A DNA stretch of 64,000 nt from Massilia eburnea (GTDB lineage: Bacteria > Pseudomonadota > Gammaproteobacteria > Burkholderiales > Burkholderiaceae_D): positions 89,360 through 153,359 of the forward strand of contig NZ_WNKX01000014.1 of assembly GCF_009720745.1 (NCBI RefSeq), written 5' to 3'. The position numbers were made by a program, and so were the translations under genes. Shown piece by piece: positions 1 to 8,432 of the stretch. Each line of letters starts with the position of its first letter. Within the stretch, counting starts at the first letter, position 1. The notes under the pieces are model-generated. The model was given only the letters and a program-made list of their open reading frames with translations. It had not been told where the DNA came from and ran no database searches.

Positions 1-535
1 GGCCCGATGGATTTGCGCGCTGGGTCTGCATGGCAATTTCCTCATAATATTCGAGTTCATGTACGAGGATGGGGATCGGCTTGGAAAACTTTCGCTCGAT
101 CACTCCAGATGCGTGCAGCGCTTGAACGATCCGCACGCAAGCCTCAACGAAGCAGGCGGTAATTCGGTCAGCCATCTGCATGCATTGTTCAAAATCTGCT
201 GCTTCTTCTTCATCCGAGTACCAGAGTCCGCGCGCCTTCAAATGATCTTCCAGCAGCATGCCGGCTTGAGTCCCCGGTTCGCCAATGAATTTCAATTCGT
301 TCTGAAGCCAAAAAGCGAAATTCCATTTCGCCTCTTCCGCACTTGACGCTGATGAGGCGCAGGCGTTCGCCTGTGCCAGGGTGTTATAGCCGACCTGAAG
401 GACGGGATACCGAGGATCGTCGTCGATTTCAAAGACGAAGAACGAAAGCGCATAGATATCGGGATCGACACGCGTGTCGACATTCCCCAACACTGTGCAA
501 ATTTCGTCGAACGCGAATTTTTCAAAATCATTCAT
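1..535 (-). CDS. Hypothetical protein, DUF4303-like, truncated by window edge
   Basis: The minus-strand frame opens with ATG at 535 (MNDFEKFAFDEIC) and runs without a stop off the left edge, so the C-terminus is missing. The visible 178 residues are acidic and soluble-looking, with a stretch reading DIYALSFFVFEIDDDPRYP, then an alanine-rich helix, a tryptophan-rich segment (KWNFAFWLQNE) and a downstream EELEYYEE-like acidic helix. No signal peptide or membrane segment is seen. The layout recalls DUF4303-type proteins, some of which sit beside polymorphic toxins as presumed immunity proteins; this family call is from memory and weak. The coding potential is clear because an overlapping alternative frame starting at 531 gives a much less protein-like sequence. 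Confidence 0.7.
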   Translation of the reverse strand, partial: MNDFEKFAFDEICTVLGNVDTRVDPDIYALSFFVFEIDDDPRYPVLQVGYNTLAQANACASSASSAEEAKWNFAFWLQNELKFIGEPGTQAGMLLEDHLKARGLWYSDEEEAADFEQCMQMADRITACFVEACVRIVQALHASGVIERKFSKPIPILVHELEYYEEIAMQTQRANPSG

Positions 536-562
536 TGAGGATGCCGAGCGGCTGATTAGTCT

Positions 563-1045
563 CTATAGGCTAAAAACATACCTGTTGTCGATGACGGTCA
601 TCTCAAAGCCACGGCCAACGTTTGACACCATGTAACCGTGAGGATAATTCTTGGCGTAGATGCGCAAGTTGTAGCGCTGCAGGCCCAGTTCAATTTCATA
701 GTCGAGCCATGTCGGAATTCGAATCGACTTTCCGATGCACGCACGTCCACCATCACTTTGGCTGCTCCATTCAATCCAGACACGGGACCAAACGTCCAGG
801 AACAGCGTCACATGTACAAGGTTCTGGTCAAGTGCCAAGGTCAGGCGCTGCTCCGTCATGCGGTGCCGGACAAACATGACGACCATTACGCCAAGAAAGA
901 CATACGGGTAGTCACGCCCGATCCTGGTCGCGCCGATCAACATGGCGAGAGAAAAAATGATGGCAAATACTGCGAGCCATTTGGCCCACAGTTTCCACCG
1001 TCCGCTTGGCTCGCCCGAACTGACGTTCGCGATCGCGGTATTCAA
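563..1045 (-). CDS. Hypothetical two-helix membrane protein
   Basis: A 160-residue protein of unknown function. Residues about 20-65 hold two hydrophobic helices (around WLAVFAIIFSLAMLIGA and YPYVFLGVMVVMFV) followed by a charged soluble domain of about 95 residues, giving a membrane-anchored protein with a cytoplasmic or periplasmic tail. The start is TTG at 1045, which overlaps the stop of the upstream gene as TTGA, so translation is probably coupled to gene 1042-1296. No family is recognised. The neighbours are equally small and unknown, suggesting an accessory cluster. Confidence 0.65.
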   Translation of the reverse strand: MNTAIANVSSGEPSGRWKLWAKWLAVFAIIFSLAMLIGATRIGRDYPYVFLGVMVVMFVRHRMTEQRLTLALDQNLVHVTLFLDVWSRVWIEWSSQSDGGRACIGKSIRIPTWLDYEIELGLQRYNLRIYAKNYPHGYMVSNVGRGFEMTVIDNRYVFSL

Positions 1046-1296
1046 AGGAAGCCGATGTGCTTGCGTTCCAGCCCCGACATCACCAGCTTGATGTAGCGGT
1101 TGGGGATGTACAGCTCCACCTCCACCATCGCGCCGTCGGCATTGCGCGCCTCCGACACCAGGTGGAAGAAACTGCGGTCAGGACTGGCCTCCTTGCAGGG
1201 CAGGAATTTGCCCGCCGGTCCGTCGGAAAGGTAATCCTTCAGCGTGGCGCCCAGTTCGGCCACGCCCTCGTCGGTCAGCAGCACACCAAAAGCCAT
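1042..1296 (-). CDS. Hypothetical small protein (84 aa)
   Basis: Encodes about 84 residues beginning MAFGVLLTDEGVAELG, a small soluble alpha/beta-looking protein with no recognised domain. An AGGAGG Shine-Dalgarno lies five bases upstream of ATG at 1296; a GTG at 1299 is in frame but too close to the ribosome site. Its 3' end overlaps the TTG start of the membrane-protein gene by four bases, so the two are likely co-translated. It follows rfaE2 after 9 bp on the same strand and could be the distal part of that operon. Confidence 0.65.
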   Translation of the reverse strand: MAFGVLLTDEGVAELGATLKDYLSDGPAGKFLPCKEASPDRSFFHLVSEARNADGAMVEVELYIPNRYIKLVMSGLERKHIGFL

Positions 1297-1305
1297 CACA
1301 GCCTC

Positions 1306-1788
1306 CTATTGTCCAAACATGCGCACCTTGGCCAGCAGCTTGGTGGTCGAGCGGTCGTGCTCGAAGTCGATGGCCACCGCCTTGCCGCCGTAAGCCAGCA
1401 CCGCCTGCCCTTCCGGGATCGCAGTCATGTCGTAGTCGCCGCCCTTGGCGTAGATTTCGGGCTTCGCCTGCAGCACTGCTTCCAGCGCGGTGTCCTCGTC
1501 GAAAGGCACCACCAGGCTGACCGACTCCAGCGCTGCCAGCAGCGCCATGCGGTCCTCGCAATTATTCAGGGGACGGTCGTCGCCCTTGCCCAGGCGCTTG
1601 ACCGACGCGTCGGTATTGGCCGCCACCACCAGCGAGGCGCCCAACGAGCGCGCCTGCGCCAGATAGGTCACGTGGCCACGGTGCAGGATATCGAACACGC
1701 CATTGGTCATCACCACCGGCTTCGGCAAAGCCGCCACGCGCGCGGCAAGCTCCTCGCGCGTGCACATTTTTTTCTCAAACTCGATCAT
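1306..1788 (-). CDS. rfaE2: D-glycero-beta-D-manno-heptose 1-phosphate adenylyltransferase
   Basis: A single-domain nucleotidyltransferase of 160 residues. It transfers AMP from ATP to heptose 1-phosphate to make ADP-heptose for the lipopolysaccharide inner core. The family motifs are clear: NGVFDILHRGHVTYL (residues about 29-43, the HxGH ATP site), GKGDDRPLN and EIYAKGGDYD. It is the stand-alone form (HldC/RfaE2) rather than the bifunctional HldE, since no kinase domain precedes it. The ATG overlaps the TGA of the upstream PilT/PilU-like gene (ATGA), implying translational coupling. Function is confident from motifs; the pairing with a pilus ATPase is unusual. Confidence 0.93.
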   Translation of the reverse strand: MIEFEKKMCTREELAARVAALPKPVVMTNGVFDILHRGHVTYLAQARSLGASLVVAANTDASVKRLGKGDDRPLNNCEDRMALLAALESVSLVVPFDEDTALEAVLQAKPEIYAKGGDYDMTAIPEGQAVLAYGGKAVAIDFEHDRSTTKLLAKVRMFGQ

Positions 1789-2984
1789 TCTTCTTCGTCT
1801 TCCTCTTCTTCCTCGATCTGCATGCTCAAGCCGCCCAACGACTTGGGCGCCGCCGCCACTGCCGGCGCTGAGCCATCTGGCGGTGGGCGATTGCTGTGCA
1901 GCTTGATCTGCAGGCGCAGGCCGTTGGTCGAGTCGGCGTTGCGCAACGCCTCTTCGTAGCCGATATGGCCCTTATTATAGAGATCGAACAGGGCCTGGTC
2001 GAAGGTGCACATGCCCAGTTCGCGCGACTTGGCCATGATCTCCTTGATCGAGTGGAAGTTACCCTTGAAGATCATCTCGGCGATGGTTGGGGTGTTCAGC
2101 AGGATCTCGATGGCCGCCTTGCGGCCCTTGCCGTCTTCGGTGCGGATCAGGCGCTGCGAGACGATGGCGCGCAGGTTGGACGACAGGTCCATCAGCAGCT
2201 GGTTGCGGCGTTCTTCCGGGAAGAAGTTGATGATACGGTCCATGGTCTGGTTCGCGTTGTTCGCGTGCAGGGTGCCCAGGCACAGGTGGCCCGTCTCGGC
2301 GAATGCGATCGCGTGCTCCATGGTCTCGGTGTCGCGGATTTCGCCGATCAGGATCACGTCCGGCGCCTGGCGCAGGGTGTTTTTCAGCGCATGGTGCCAG
2401 GACAGGGTATCCACGCCCACTTCACGGTGGGTGATCAGGCAGTTCTTGTTCTTGTGCACATACTCGACCGGGTCTTCCACGGTAATGATATGGCCTGCCG
2501 AATTCTGGTTGCGGTAGTCGATCATGGCCGCCAGCGAGGTCGATTTGCCGGAACCGGTACCGCCCACCACCAGCACCAGGCCGCGCTTGGTCATCACCAC
2601 TTCTTTCAGCACTTCGGGTAGGTCCAGCTTCTGGAAATTCGGGATTTCCGAGGCAATCGTCCGGCACACCATGCCGATGGCCTGCTGCTGCACGAAGACG
2701 TTGACGCGGAAACGGCACACATTGGGCAGCGAAATGGCGAAATTGCACTCCAGCTCCGTCTCGAACTCGCGGCGCTGCTTCTCGTTCATGATGGCGTAAG
2801 CCAGGGCCCGGGTCACGTCCGGGGTCAGTCGCTGCTGGCTCAGGGCCCGCATGGAGCCTTGCGACTTGATACTAGGTGGGAAATCCGCCGAAATGAACAG
2901 GTCGGAGCCGCCGACCTGGTGCATTGCTGTCAGCAGCTTATGGATATATGACTGGGCTTCTTCATGGCCTAGTGTGGAAGACAT
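1785..2984 (-). CDS. PilT/PilU-family type IV pilus retraction ATPase, third paralogue
   Basis: A 399-residue GspE/PilT-type hexameric ATPase. Walker A is GGTGSGKST (about residues 141-149), the Asp box is near ITVEDPVEYVH, Walker B is near DVILIGEIRD and the His box is near TGHLCLGTLHANN. It resembles PilU more than PilT, through the FFPEERR and SRELGMCTFDQALFDLY segments also seen in PilU at 11087-12223. It differs by a C-terminal extension rich in Pro/Ala that ends in an almost pure Glu/Asp run (IEEEEEDEEE). It is transcribed divergently from oxyR and coupled to rfaE2. It probably powers or modulates pilus retraction, but the window contains a complete pilT-pilU pair elsewhere, so the specific role is open. 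Confidence 0.88.
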   Translation of the reverse strand: MSSTLGHEEAQSYIHKLLTAMHQVGGSDLFISADFPPSIKSQGSMRALSQQRLTPDVTRALAYAIMNEKQRREFETELECNFAISLPNVCRFRVNVFVQQQAIGMVCRTIASEIPNFQKLDLPEVLKEVVMTKRGLVLVVGGTGSGKSTSLAAMIDYRNQNSAGHIITVEDPVEYVHKNKNCLITHREVGVDTLSWHHALKNTLRQAPDVILIGEIRDTETMEHAIAFAETGHLCLGTLHANNANQTMDRIINFFPEERRNQLLMDLSSNLRAIVSQRLIRTEDGKGRKAAIEILLNTPTIAEMIFKGNFHSIKEIMAKSRELGMCTFDQALFDLYNKGHIGYEEALRNADSTNGLRLQIKLHSNRPPPDGSAPAVAAAPKSLGGLSMQIEEEEEDEEE

Positions 2985-3081
2985 ATTCGCCTCGTTATGT
3001 GGGATTGCTGGTCATTATAGCCATTGCCCTCCCCCATCCATGGCATTGCAACAAGGCATTCACCTGTGTTCAAATGGGTTT

Positions 3082-4020
3082 ATGACACTGACCGAGCTCA
3101 AATATATCGTAGCAGTTGCCAGAGCGAAACACTTCGGCCATGCCGCCGAAGCGTGTTTTGTTGCCCAGCCGACCCTTTCTGTCGCAATTAAGAAACTGGA
3201 AGACGAACTCGGCGTCGTCCTGTTTGAGCGCGGCGGGGCGGAAATCTCCGTCACCCCGCTGGGCGCCCAGATCGTGGCCCAGGCGGAGCGGGTGCTGGAG
3301 CAGACGGCGGCAATCAAGGAGCTGGCAAAGCAGAACAAGGACCCGCTGGCCGGGCCCCTGCGGCTGGGTGTCATCTATACCATCGGTCCCTACCTGCTGC
3401 CGCCACTGGTCAAGCGCATGATTGAGACCACGCCGCAGATGCCGCTGGTGCTGCAGGAGAATTTCACCGTCAAGCTGCTGGAAATGCTGCGCCAGGGCGA
3501 GCTGGACGCGGCCATCATGGCGTTGCCGTTGCCGGAGCACGGCATGTCGGTGCAGCCGCTGTATGACGAGCCCTTTGTGGTGGCGATGCCAAAAAATCAT
3601 CCCTGGGCCAGCCGCAGCGCCATTCCGGCCGAGCACCTAAAGACCGAAACCATGCTCCTGCTGGGCAATGGCCACTGCTTCCGCGACCAGGTGCTGGAAG
3701 TGTGCCCGGAAATGGCGCGCTTCTCCTCGCCCGGCAACGGCATGCAGCGCACCTTTGAAGGCTCTTCACTGGAAACCATCCGCCATATGGTGGCCAGCGG
3801 CATCGGCCTGACCGTGCTGCCGCGCGCTTCGGTGCCGGACATGGAAGGCCGCGACGGCATGTTGGCATTCCGCTATTTCGAGAGCCCGGAGCCGAACCGG
3901 CGCGTGGTTATCGTCTGGCGCAAGAGCTTCACCCGCAAGGCTGCCATCGACGCCATCGTCGCCGCCGTGGCCGACTGCCAGCTGCCCGGCGTCCACATGC
4001 TGAACGGCCACGCAGAGTAA
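3082..4020 (+). CDS. oxyR: Hydrogen peroxide-responsive LysR-type activator OxyR
   Basis: A LysR-family regulator of 312 residues with an N-terminal winged helix (MTLTELKYIVAVAR... AAEACFVAQPTLSVAIKKLE) and a C-terminal effector domain. The segment GHCFRDQVLEVC places cysteines at positions 199 and 208, exactly where E. coli OxyR forms its peroxide-induced disulphide, so the symbol is well supported. The start is the ATG at 3082 because the LysR helix begins there; upstream codons in frame are not protein-like. It is divergent from the PilT/PilU paralogue and 9 bp upstream of ubiA. OxyR normally activates catalase and peroxiredoxin genes; none lies next to it here, although a glutathione peroxidase is 8 kb away. 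Confidence 0.93.
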   Translation: MTLTELKYIVAVARAKHFGHAAEACFVAQPTLSVAIKKLEDELGVVLFERGGAEISVTPLGAQIVAQAERVLEQTAAIKELAKQNKDPLAGPLRLGVIYTIGPYLLPPLVKRMIETTPQMPLVLQENFTVKLLEMLRQGELDAAIMALPLPEHGMSVQPLYDEPFVVAMPKNHPWASRSAIPAEHLKTETMLLLGNGHCFRDQVLEVCPEMARFSSPGNGMQRTFEGSSLETIRHMVASGIGLTVLPRASVPDMEGRDGMLAFRYFESPEPNRRVVIVWRKSFTRKAAIDAIVAAVADCQLPGVHMLNGHAE

Positions 4021-4029
4021 AATGCGGGG

Positions 4030-4905
4030 ATGCAAGCGATTACCCCACCCCTGAGCAAACTCCAACTCTATTTCCGCCTGGTCCGGCTGGACAAGCCGAT
4101 CGGCACCGTTTTGCTGCTGTGGCCCACGCTGGCCGCCCTGTGGCTGGCCTCCGGCGGCGTGCCGGACTGGAAGCTGCTGCTCATTTTCTCGCTGGGCACC
4201 TTCCTCATGCGTTCGGCCGGCTGCGCCGTCAACGACTACGCCGACCAGGATTTCGACAAGCACGTCAAACGCACCGCCGAGCGCCCGATCACTAGCGGCC
4301 GCGTCAGCGGCAAGGAAGCGCTGGCCATCGCGGCCGGGCTGTCGCTGGCCGCCTTCCTGCTGATCCAGCCGCTCAATGCCCTGGTCAAGCAGCTGAGCGT
4401 GGCTGCGCTGATCATCGCCGGCACCTACCCTTATTTCAAGCGCTTCTTCGCCATCCCGCAAGCCTACCTGGGCATTGCCTTCGGCTTCGGCATGCCGATG
4501 GCCTTCGCCGCCGTGCAGGGCACGGTGCCGCCGGTGGCCTGGCTGCTGCTGCTGGGCAATGTGTTCTGGGCCGTGGCCTATGACACCGAATACGCCATGG
4601 TCGACCGCGACGACGACCTGAAGATCGGCATCAAGACCTCCGCCATCACCTTTGGCCGCTTCGACGTGGCCGCCATCATGTTCTGCTACGGCGTGCACCT
4701 GGCGATCCTGCTGGTGGTCGGCCATTATTTCGCCCTTGGCCTGCCCTTCCTGCTTGGCATGGCAGTAGCCGCCGGCTGCGCCGTCTACCACTACTTCCTG
4801 ATCCGCGGGCGCGAGCGTGCGCCCTGCTTTGCCGCCTTCCGCCACAATAATTACCTCGGCGCCGCTGTCTTCGCAGGCATTGCGCTCGACTACGCGTTGC
4901 GCTGA
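4030..4905 (+). CDS. ubiA: 4-hydroxybenzoate polyprenyltransferase
   Basis: A 291-residue integral membrane prenyltransferase of ubiquinone synthesis that attaches the polyprenyl chain to 4-hydroxybenzoate. The two Asp-rich substrate and magnesium motifs are intact: [19 protein letters not shown] (about residues 69-87) and [21 protein letters not shown] (around 185-205, split here only for reference). Multiple hydrophobic helices fit the usual eight to nine membrane segments, and the length matches the family. It starts 9 bp after oxyR, so the two may share a transcript. Confidence 0.95.
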   Translation: MQAITPPLSKLQLYFRLVRLDKPIGTVLLLWPTLAALWLASGGVPDWKLLLIFSLGTFLMRSAGCAVNDYADQDFDKHVKRTAERPITSGRVSGKEALAIAAGLSLAAFLLIQPLNALVKQLSVAALIIAGTYPYFKRFFAIPQAYLGIAFGFGMPMAFAAVQGTVPPVAWLLLLGNVFWAVAYDTEYAMVDRDDDLKIGIKTSAITFGRFDVAAIMFCYGVHLAILLVVGHYFALGLPFLLGMAVAAGCAVYHYFLIRGRERAPCFAAFRHNNYLGAAVFAGIALDYALR

Positions 4906-4951
4906 GCTATACTGAAATTTCCCGAGTGCTGTTCACTGAGACGAGGCGATC

Positions 4952-5323
4952 ATGGACCAGACACCACTTGCCAAACCCAATGGGGGCGGCGTTGCCAACG
5001 GTAAGAGCCATACCCAACATGAAAACATGGAAGCCCGCGAAAAACTGATGGGCGACCTGAAACAGGCAGTGCAGGAAGCTGAGACCTGGCTGCGCAATGC
5101 AGCCGCTGCCAATTCCGACGACCTGGGCATGGTCAAGGCCAAGTTCGAAGACACGCTGCGCACGGCCAAGCGCGACTTGCTCAAGCTGGAAGACAGCATG
5201 ATCGCGCGCGGCAAAATGGCAGCCCAGGCCACCGACCACTATGTGCACGACAACCCGTGGAAGTCGGTTGCAACCGGCGCCGCCATCGGTGTGATCGTCG
5301 GCCTGCTGATCGCGCGCCGCTAG
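4952..5323 (+). CDS. DUF883 family (YqjD/ElaB-like) membrane-anchored protein
   Basis: A 123-residue protein with a polar N-terminus, a long amphipathic helical middle (residues about 27-95) and a C-terminal hydrophobic tail, WKSVATGAAIGVIVGLLIARR. The tail has a glycine-zipper pattern and ends in arginines. This is the YqjD/ElaB/YgaM (DUF883) architecture. In E. coli, YqjD anchors ribosomes to the inner membrane in stationary phase. It is expressed from its own short leader downstream of ubiA. The call is by architecture and tail motif; ribosome binding is inferred from the family. Confidence 0.85.
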   Translation: MDQTPLAKPNGGGVANGKSHTQHENMEAREKLMGDLKQAVQEAETWLRNAAAANSDDLGMVKAKFEDTLRTAKRDLLKLEDSMIARGKMAAQATDHYVHDNPWKSVATGAAIGVIVGLLIARR

Positions 5324-5343
5324 CGGCCATTGATGCGGCCGCT
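5322..5343 (+). terminator. Hairpin over the stop of the DUF883 gene
   Basis: AGCGGCC at 5322-5328 pairs with GGCCGCT at 5337-5343 around an 8-nt loop, overlapping the TAG stop. There is no T-run, so it may attenuate transcription or protect the 3' end rather than act as a classical intrinsic terminator. Confidence 0.4.
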
Positions 5344-5386
5344 CGCTGCAAGCCTGCGGCGGACGCCAGCAATCCCGAGGTGAGCA

Positions 5387-6136
5387 ATGGCATGGCATGC
5401 GCAGCTCAGGCTCGCCCTCGCGCTGGCATTGAGCGCCGGAGCGGCGCTTGCCGCCGAAGTCAGCATGGCTTTCGGCGAGAAGATTGCGCCCTTCTGCTTT
5501 CCCGAAACCGACTCCGGCATCGAGCTCGACGTGATGCGCGAAGCGCTGGCCTTCCGCGGCCATGTACTCCGGCCGCACTATTACTCGTTCGCCCGCATTC
5601 CCGTCGCATTCAAGGCTGGCGAGGTGGATGCCGCCATGACCGACCTCGGTGAGGACATGACGGGCTGGGGCGCATTCTATGGCAATCCGGCCGTCATTTA
5701 CGACAATGTCTTCATCACGCTGAAGGAGCGCCACCTGTCGATCAACAAGCCGGAAGACCTGAAAGGACTGACCGTCATTTCCTTCGCCGGTGCGGCCAAG
5801 CGCTATCCCGACTGGCTGGACCCGGTACGCAAGGCAGGCCACTATTTCGAGCAGAACGACCAGGCGCTGCAAGTGCTGACACTGGACCGCGGCCGCTACG
5901 ACGTCGTACTGAGCGACCGCAATATCTTCAAGTACTTCACGCTTCAGCTCATGCTCAACAAATCGTTCAAGCCGCGCCCCGTGGTGGAACACCAGTTCGT
6001 CAAGCTGAACCCGATGGATTATCGGCCGGTATTCCGCGACGCCGCCATCCGCGACGATTTCAACGCCGGCCTGAAGAACCTGAAAGAGAGCGGCCGTTTC
6101 CAGGCCATCTACGCTAAATACCTGGCTGGTGATTGA
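5387..6136 (+). CDS. Periplasmic solute-binding protein (SBP_bac_3 type), no transporter partner
   Basis: 249 residues with a clear signal peptide (hydrophobic LALALALSAGAALA, cleavage after about residue 22) followed by an amino-acid-type periplasmic binding fold. Visible family features are GIELDVMREAL, the AGEVDAAMTDL segment and a late LDRGRYDVVLSD motif. ATG at 5387 follows a GAGG ribosome site. No ABC permease or ATPase gene is nearby; instead a membrane hybrid histidine kinase starts 100 bp downstream on the same strand. It may therefore be a sensory co-receptor or an orphan of a distant transporter. The ligand cannot be told from sequence. Confidence 0.82.
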   Translation: MAWHAQLRLALALALSAGAALAAEVSMAFGEKIAPFCFPETDSGIELDVMREALAFRGHVLRPHYYSFARIPVAFKAGEVDAAMTDLGEDMTGWGAFYGNPAVIYDNVFITLKERHLSINKPEDLKGLTVISFAGAAKRYPDWLDPVRKAGHYFEQNDQALQVLTLDRGRYDVVLSDRNIFKYFTLQLMLNKSFKPRPVVEHQFVKLNPMDYRPVFRDAAIRDDFNAGLKNLKESGRFQAIYAKYLAGD

Positions 6137-6153
6137 GCCCGTCCGCGACGTCG

Positions 6154-6172
6154 CGCGGCCGCCACGGCCGCG
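6154..6172 (+). terminator. GC hairpin downstream of the binding-protein gene
   Basis: CGCGGCCG at 6154-6161 and CGGCCGCG at 6165-6172 form a perfect 8-bp stem with a CCA loop, 18 bp after the stop at 6136. It lacks a U-tract, so termination is only possible, perhaps partial, before the kinase gene. Confidence 0.4.
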
Positions 6173-6238
6173 GCAGGCGGGCGTTTGCCAGATTTGCACG
6201 GTGTTAGAATCGGCTTTTCGCCGGTCACCGCCCATTGC

Positions 6239-8416
6239 ATGTCAGACAACACTACCACCTCTTTCAGTGCGCTGCGCGCGGCCCTGTCCGAGCGGGTAGT
6301 GGCGCCTGGCGCCCATGCTGAATCGCTTGGCGCCTGGCGTCTCAGCCTGTTGAACGGCATGTGTGCGGCGTCGTGCTACCTGGGTCTCCTGCTCGGGTTT
6401 CCTAGTGTGTATCTCAGCGTGCAGAACCAGCTTTGGGCGCTGGTGGCAGCCGACGCCCTGGCGCTCGGCACGGTCACGCTGCTGCATTTTCGCCACGGTC
6501 TGGCCTACCGCTACCGGGCTGCCGCTTTTCTTGCTGTCGTCTACATCCTCGCAGTAGCGCTACTGTTTGCGGTCGGCACCCTCTCGCAGATTTATCTGCT
6601 GGCCGTGCCCGTGCTCAGCGCGCTGCTGTTGGGACGGCGTGCCGCCATGCTGGCCATCGCAACTTGCAGCGCTACGCTGTTCGCGGCGGGCTACTTCGGC
6701 AAAATCCCGCAGGGCACGCCTACCGAGACGGCGACGCCACTGCTGCACTGGACTGTCATATCCACGAACTTCATGCTGGTGGCGTCGCTGCTGGTCTTGT
6801 CCTGCGCCTACCTGCTGCAAAAACTGGAATCGCAAATCGGCGTGCTGCAGGCGCGTGAAGCGGCGCTGCGCGAGTCGATGGCGGCGCAAAAGGCGGCGGA
6901 GGAATCCAATGAGCAGAAGAGCGAATTCCTGGCGATGATCAGCCACGAAGTGCGCACCCCGCTGGGCGGCGTGATCGGCATGCTGCGCCTGGCGAAAAAG
7001 GATGCCAGCCTGTCGTCCGATACGCGCAACAAGCTGCGCATCAGCCTGGGCAACGCCGAAGTGCTGCTGCATATCATCAACGACATCCTCGATTTCTCGC
7101 GCCTGGAAGCGGGCAAGATGCCGTTCGAAACCATCGACTTCGACTTGCCCGCCCTGCTCAACGACGTGGTGGCGCTGCTGGCGGACCGCGCGGAGACCAA
7201 AGGCATTTCCCTCGTGGCCGACCTGACGCCTGACTTGCCGCAGTGGTGGCTGGGCGACCCGGTGCGCCTGCGCCAGGTGGTGATGAACCTGGTGGGCAAT
7301 GGCGTCAAATTCACCGAGCATGGCGAGGTGCGCCTGTCGGCCCGCGTCACGGCGGGCGGCGGCATCGAATTGACGGTAACGGATACCGGCATCGGCATCG
7401 ACAACTCGGAACTGGAGCGCCTGTTCCATCGCTTCGAGCAGGCCAGTGCCGCGACTTCGCGCAAATACGGCGGCGCCGGCCTGGGGCTGGCGATCTGCAG
7501 GAACATTGTCGATACCATGGGCGGCGCAATCGATGTGCAAAGCGCACCTGGGCAGGGCAGCGTGTTCCGCGTCTACCTGCCGCTGCAGGCGGGCCGGCCG
7601 GTGCCGGTGCATGCTGCCGGCGTGCGCGTGCGGCACTCGGCCAGCCTGGCGATCCTGTGCGCGGAAGACGGCAGCACCAACCAGATCATCCTGCGTGAGC
7701 TGCTGGGCGATATGGGACATGCCGTGACCATCGCGGAAGATGGCGTGGCCGCGCTGGAACGCCTGGCGGAACGCGATTACGACATGGTGATCATGGATAG
7801 CCGCATGCCGCGCATGGACGGCGTTGCGGCCTTGCGCCAGCTGCGTGCTGGCGCCAGCGGAGTGCGCAATCCCGCCGTGCCGGTGATCGCGCTGACCGCC
7901 AACGCTGCCGATGACGAGCGCGAACGCTTCATGGCCGCCGGCGCCAACGGTTTCCTGCCCAAGCCGATCGACGAAGCGAGCCTGCATGCTGAGATCGGCC
8001 GCCAGATTGCGTTGCTGCAGGCCGCGAAAACCCCGTCCCTGGCTGCGCTGGATGCTCTGTTTGTCCAGGAACGGGAACCGGTGCGGCGCACAGCGCCCAG
8101 CGCGGCGGTGCGCGCCGCCTTCCTGCGCGAAGCGCCACGCTTGATGGCTGCGATTCAGGAGGGCCTGGCTGGCAGCGACGCGGCAAAGGTCAGCCTGAAT
8201 GCGCACACCCTGCTGGGCGGCGCCGGCCTGTTCGGCGCCGTGGAACTGCGTAGCCTGTGCGGGCAAATCGAATCGATGGCCGAGGCCAGGCAGTTGTCCA
8301 GCCTTGCGCCGCTGGTCGACGCGCTGGAAATCGAACTCGCGGCCGCACTCGCGGCACTGGCGCCAGCGCCGCAGCCGGCGCCGCAGCCGGCGCCGGCACT
8401 CGAGCCGGCGCAATAG
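6239..8416 (+). CDS. Membrane-bound hybrid sensor histidine kinase with REC and HPt domains
   Basis: About 725 residues starting at ATG 6239 (MSDNTTTSF); 18 further in-frame codons upstream are possible but unlikely. Order: about six membrane helices (residues 35-205), a short coiled linker, HisKA with the phospho-histidine at residue 236 (SHEVRTPLGG), HATPase_c (N-box NLVGNGVKFTEHG, G-boxes DTGIGID and GGAGLGLAIC), a receiver domain with Asp520 (VIMDSRMPRMDG), then an HPt domain with His656 (NAHTLLGGAG) and a repetitive Pro-Ala-Gln tail. All phosphorelay residues are present. The sensor is the membrane region itself, as in other multi-helix kinases without a periplasmic domain. It may work with the binding protein upstream. 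No cognate DNA-binding response regulator is adjacent. Confidence 0.92.
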   Translation: MSDNTTTSFSALRAALSERVVAPGAHAESLGAWRLSLLNGMCAASCYLGLLLGFPSVYLSVQNQLWALVAADALALGTVTLLHFRHGLAYRYRAAAFLAVVYILAVALLFAVGTLSQIYLLAVPVLSALLLGRRAAMLAIATCSATLFAAGYFGKIPQGTPTETATPLLHWTVISTNFMLVASLLVLSCAYLLQKLESQIGVLQAREAALRESMAAQKAAEESNEQKSEFLAMISHEVRTPLGGVIGMLRLAKKDASLSSDTRNKLRISLGNAEVLLHIINDILDFSRLEAGKMPFETIDFDLPALLNDVVALLADRAETKGISLVADLTPDLPQWWLGDPVRLRQVVMNLVGNGVKFTEHGEVRLSARVTAGGGIELTVTDTGIGIDNSELERLFHRFEQASAATSRKYGGAGLGLAICRNIVDTMGGAIDVQSAPGQGSVFRVYLPLQAGRPVPVHAAGVRVRHSASLAILCAEDGSTNQIILRELLGDMGHAVTIAEDGVAALERLAERDYDMVIMDSRMPRMDGVAALRQLRAGASGVRNPAVPVIALTANAADDERERFMAAGANGFLPKPIDEASLHAEIGRQIALLQAAKTPSLAALDALFVQEREPVRRTAPSAAVRAAFLREAPRLMAAIQEGLAGSDAAKVSLNAHTLLGGAGLFGAVELRSLCGQIESMAEARQLSSLAPLVDALEIELAAALAALAPAPQPAPQPAPALEPAQ

Positions 8417-8432
8417 CCAGGCCGCTGGCAGC

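Noticed and set aside
8376..8413. A tandem DNA repeat of CCGGCGCCGCAG type.
   Set aside because: It encodes the Pro-Ala-Gln tail of the hybrid kinase in frame, so it is a protein repeat and not an independent element.
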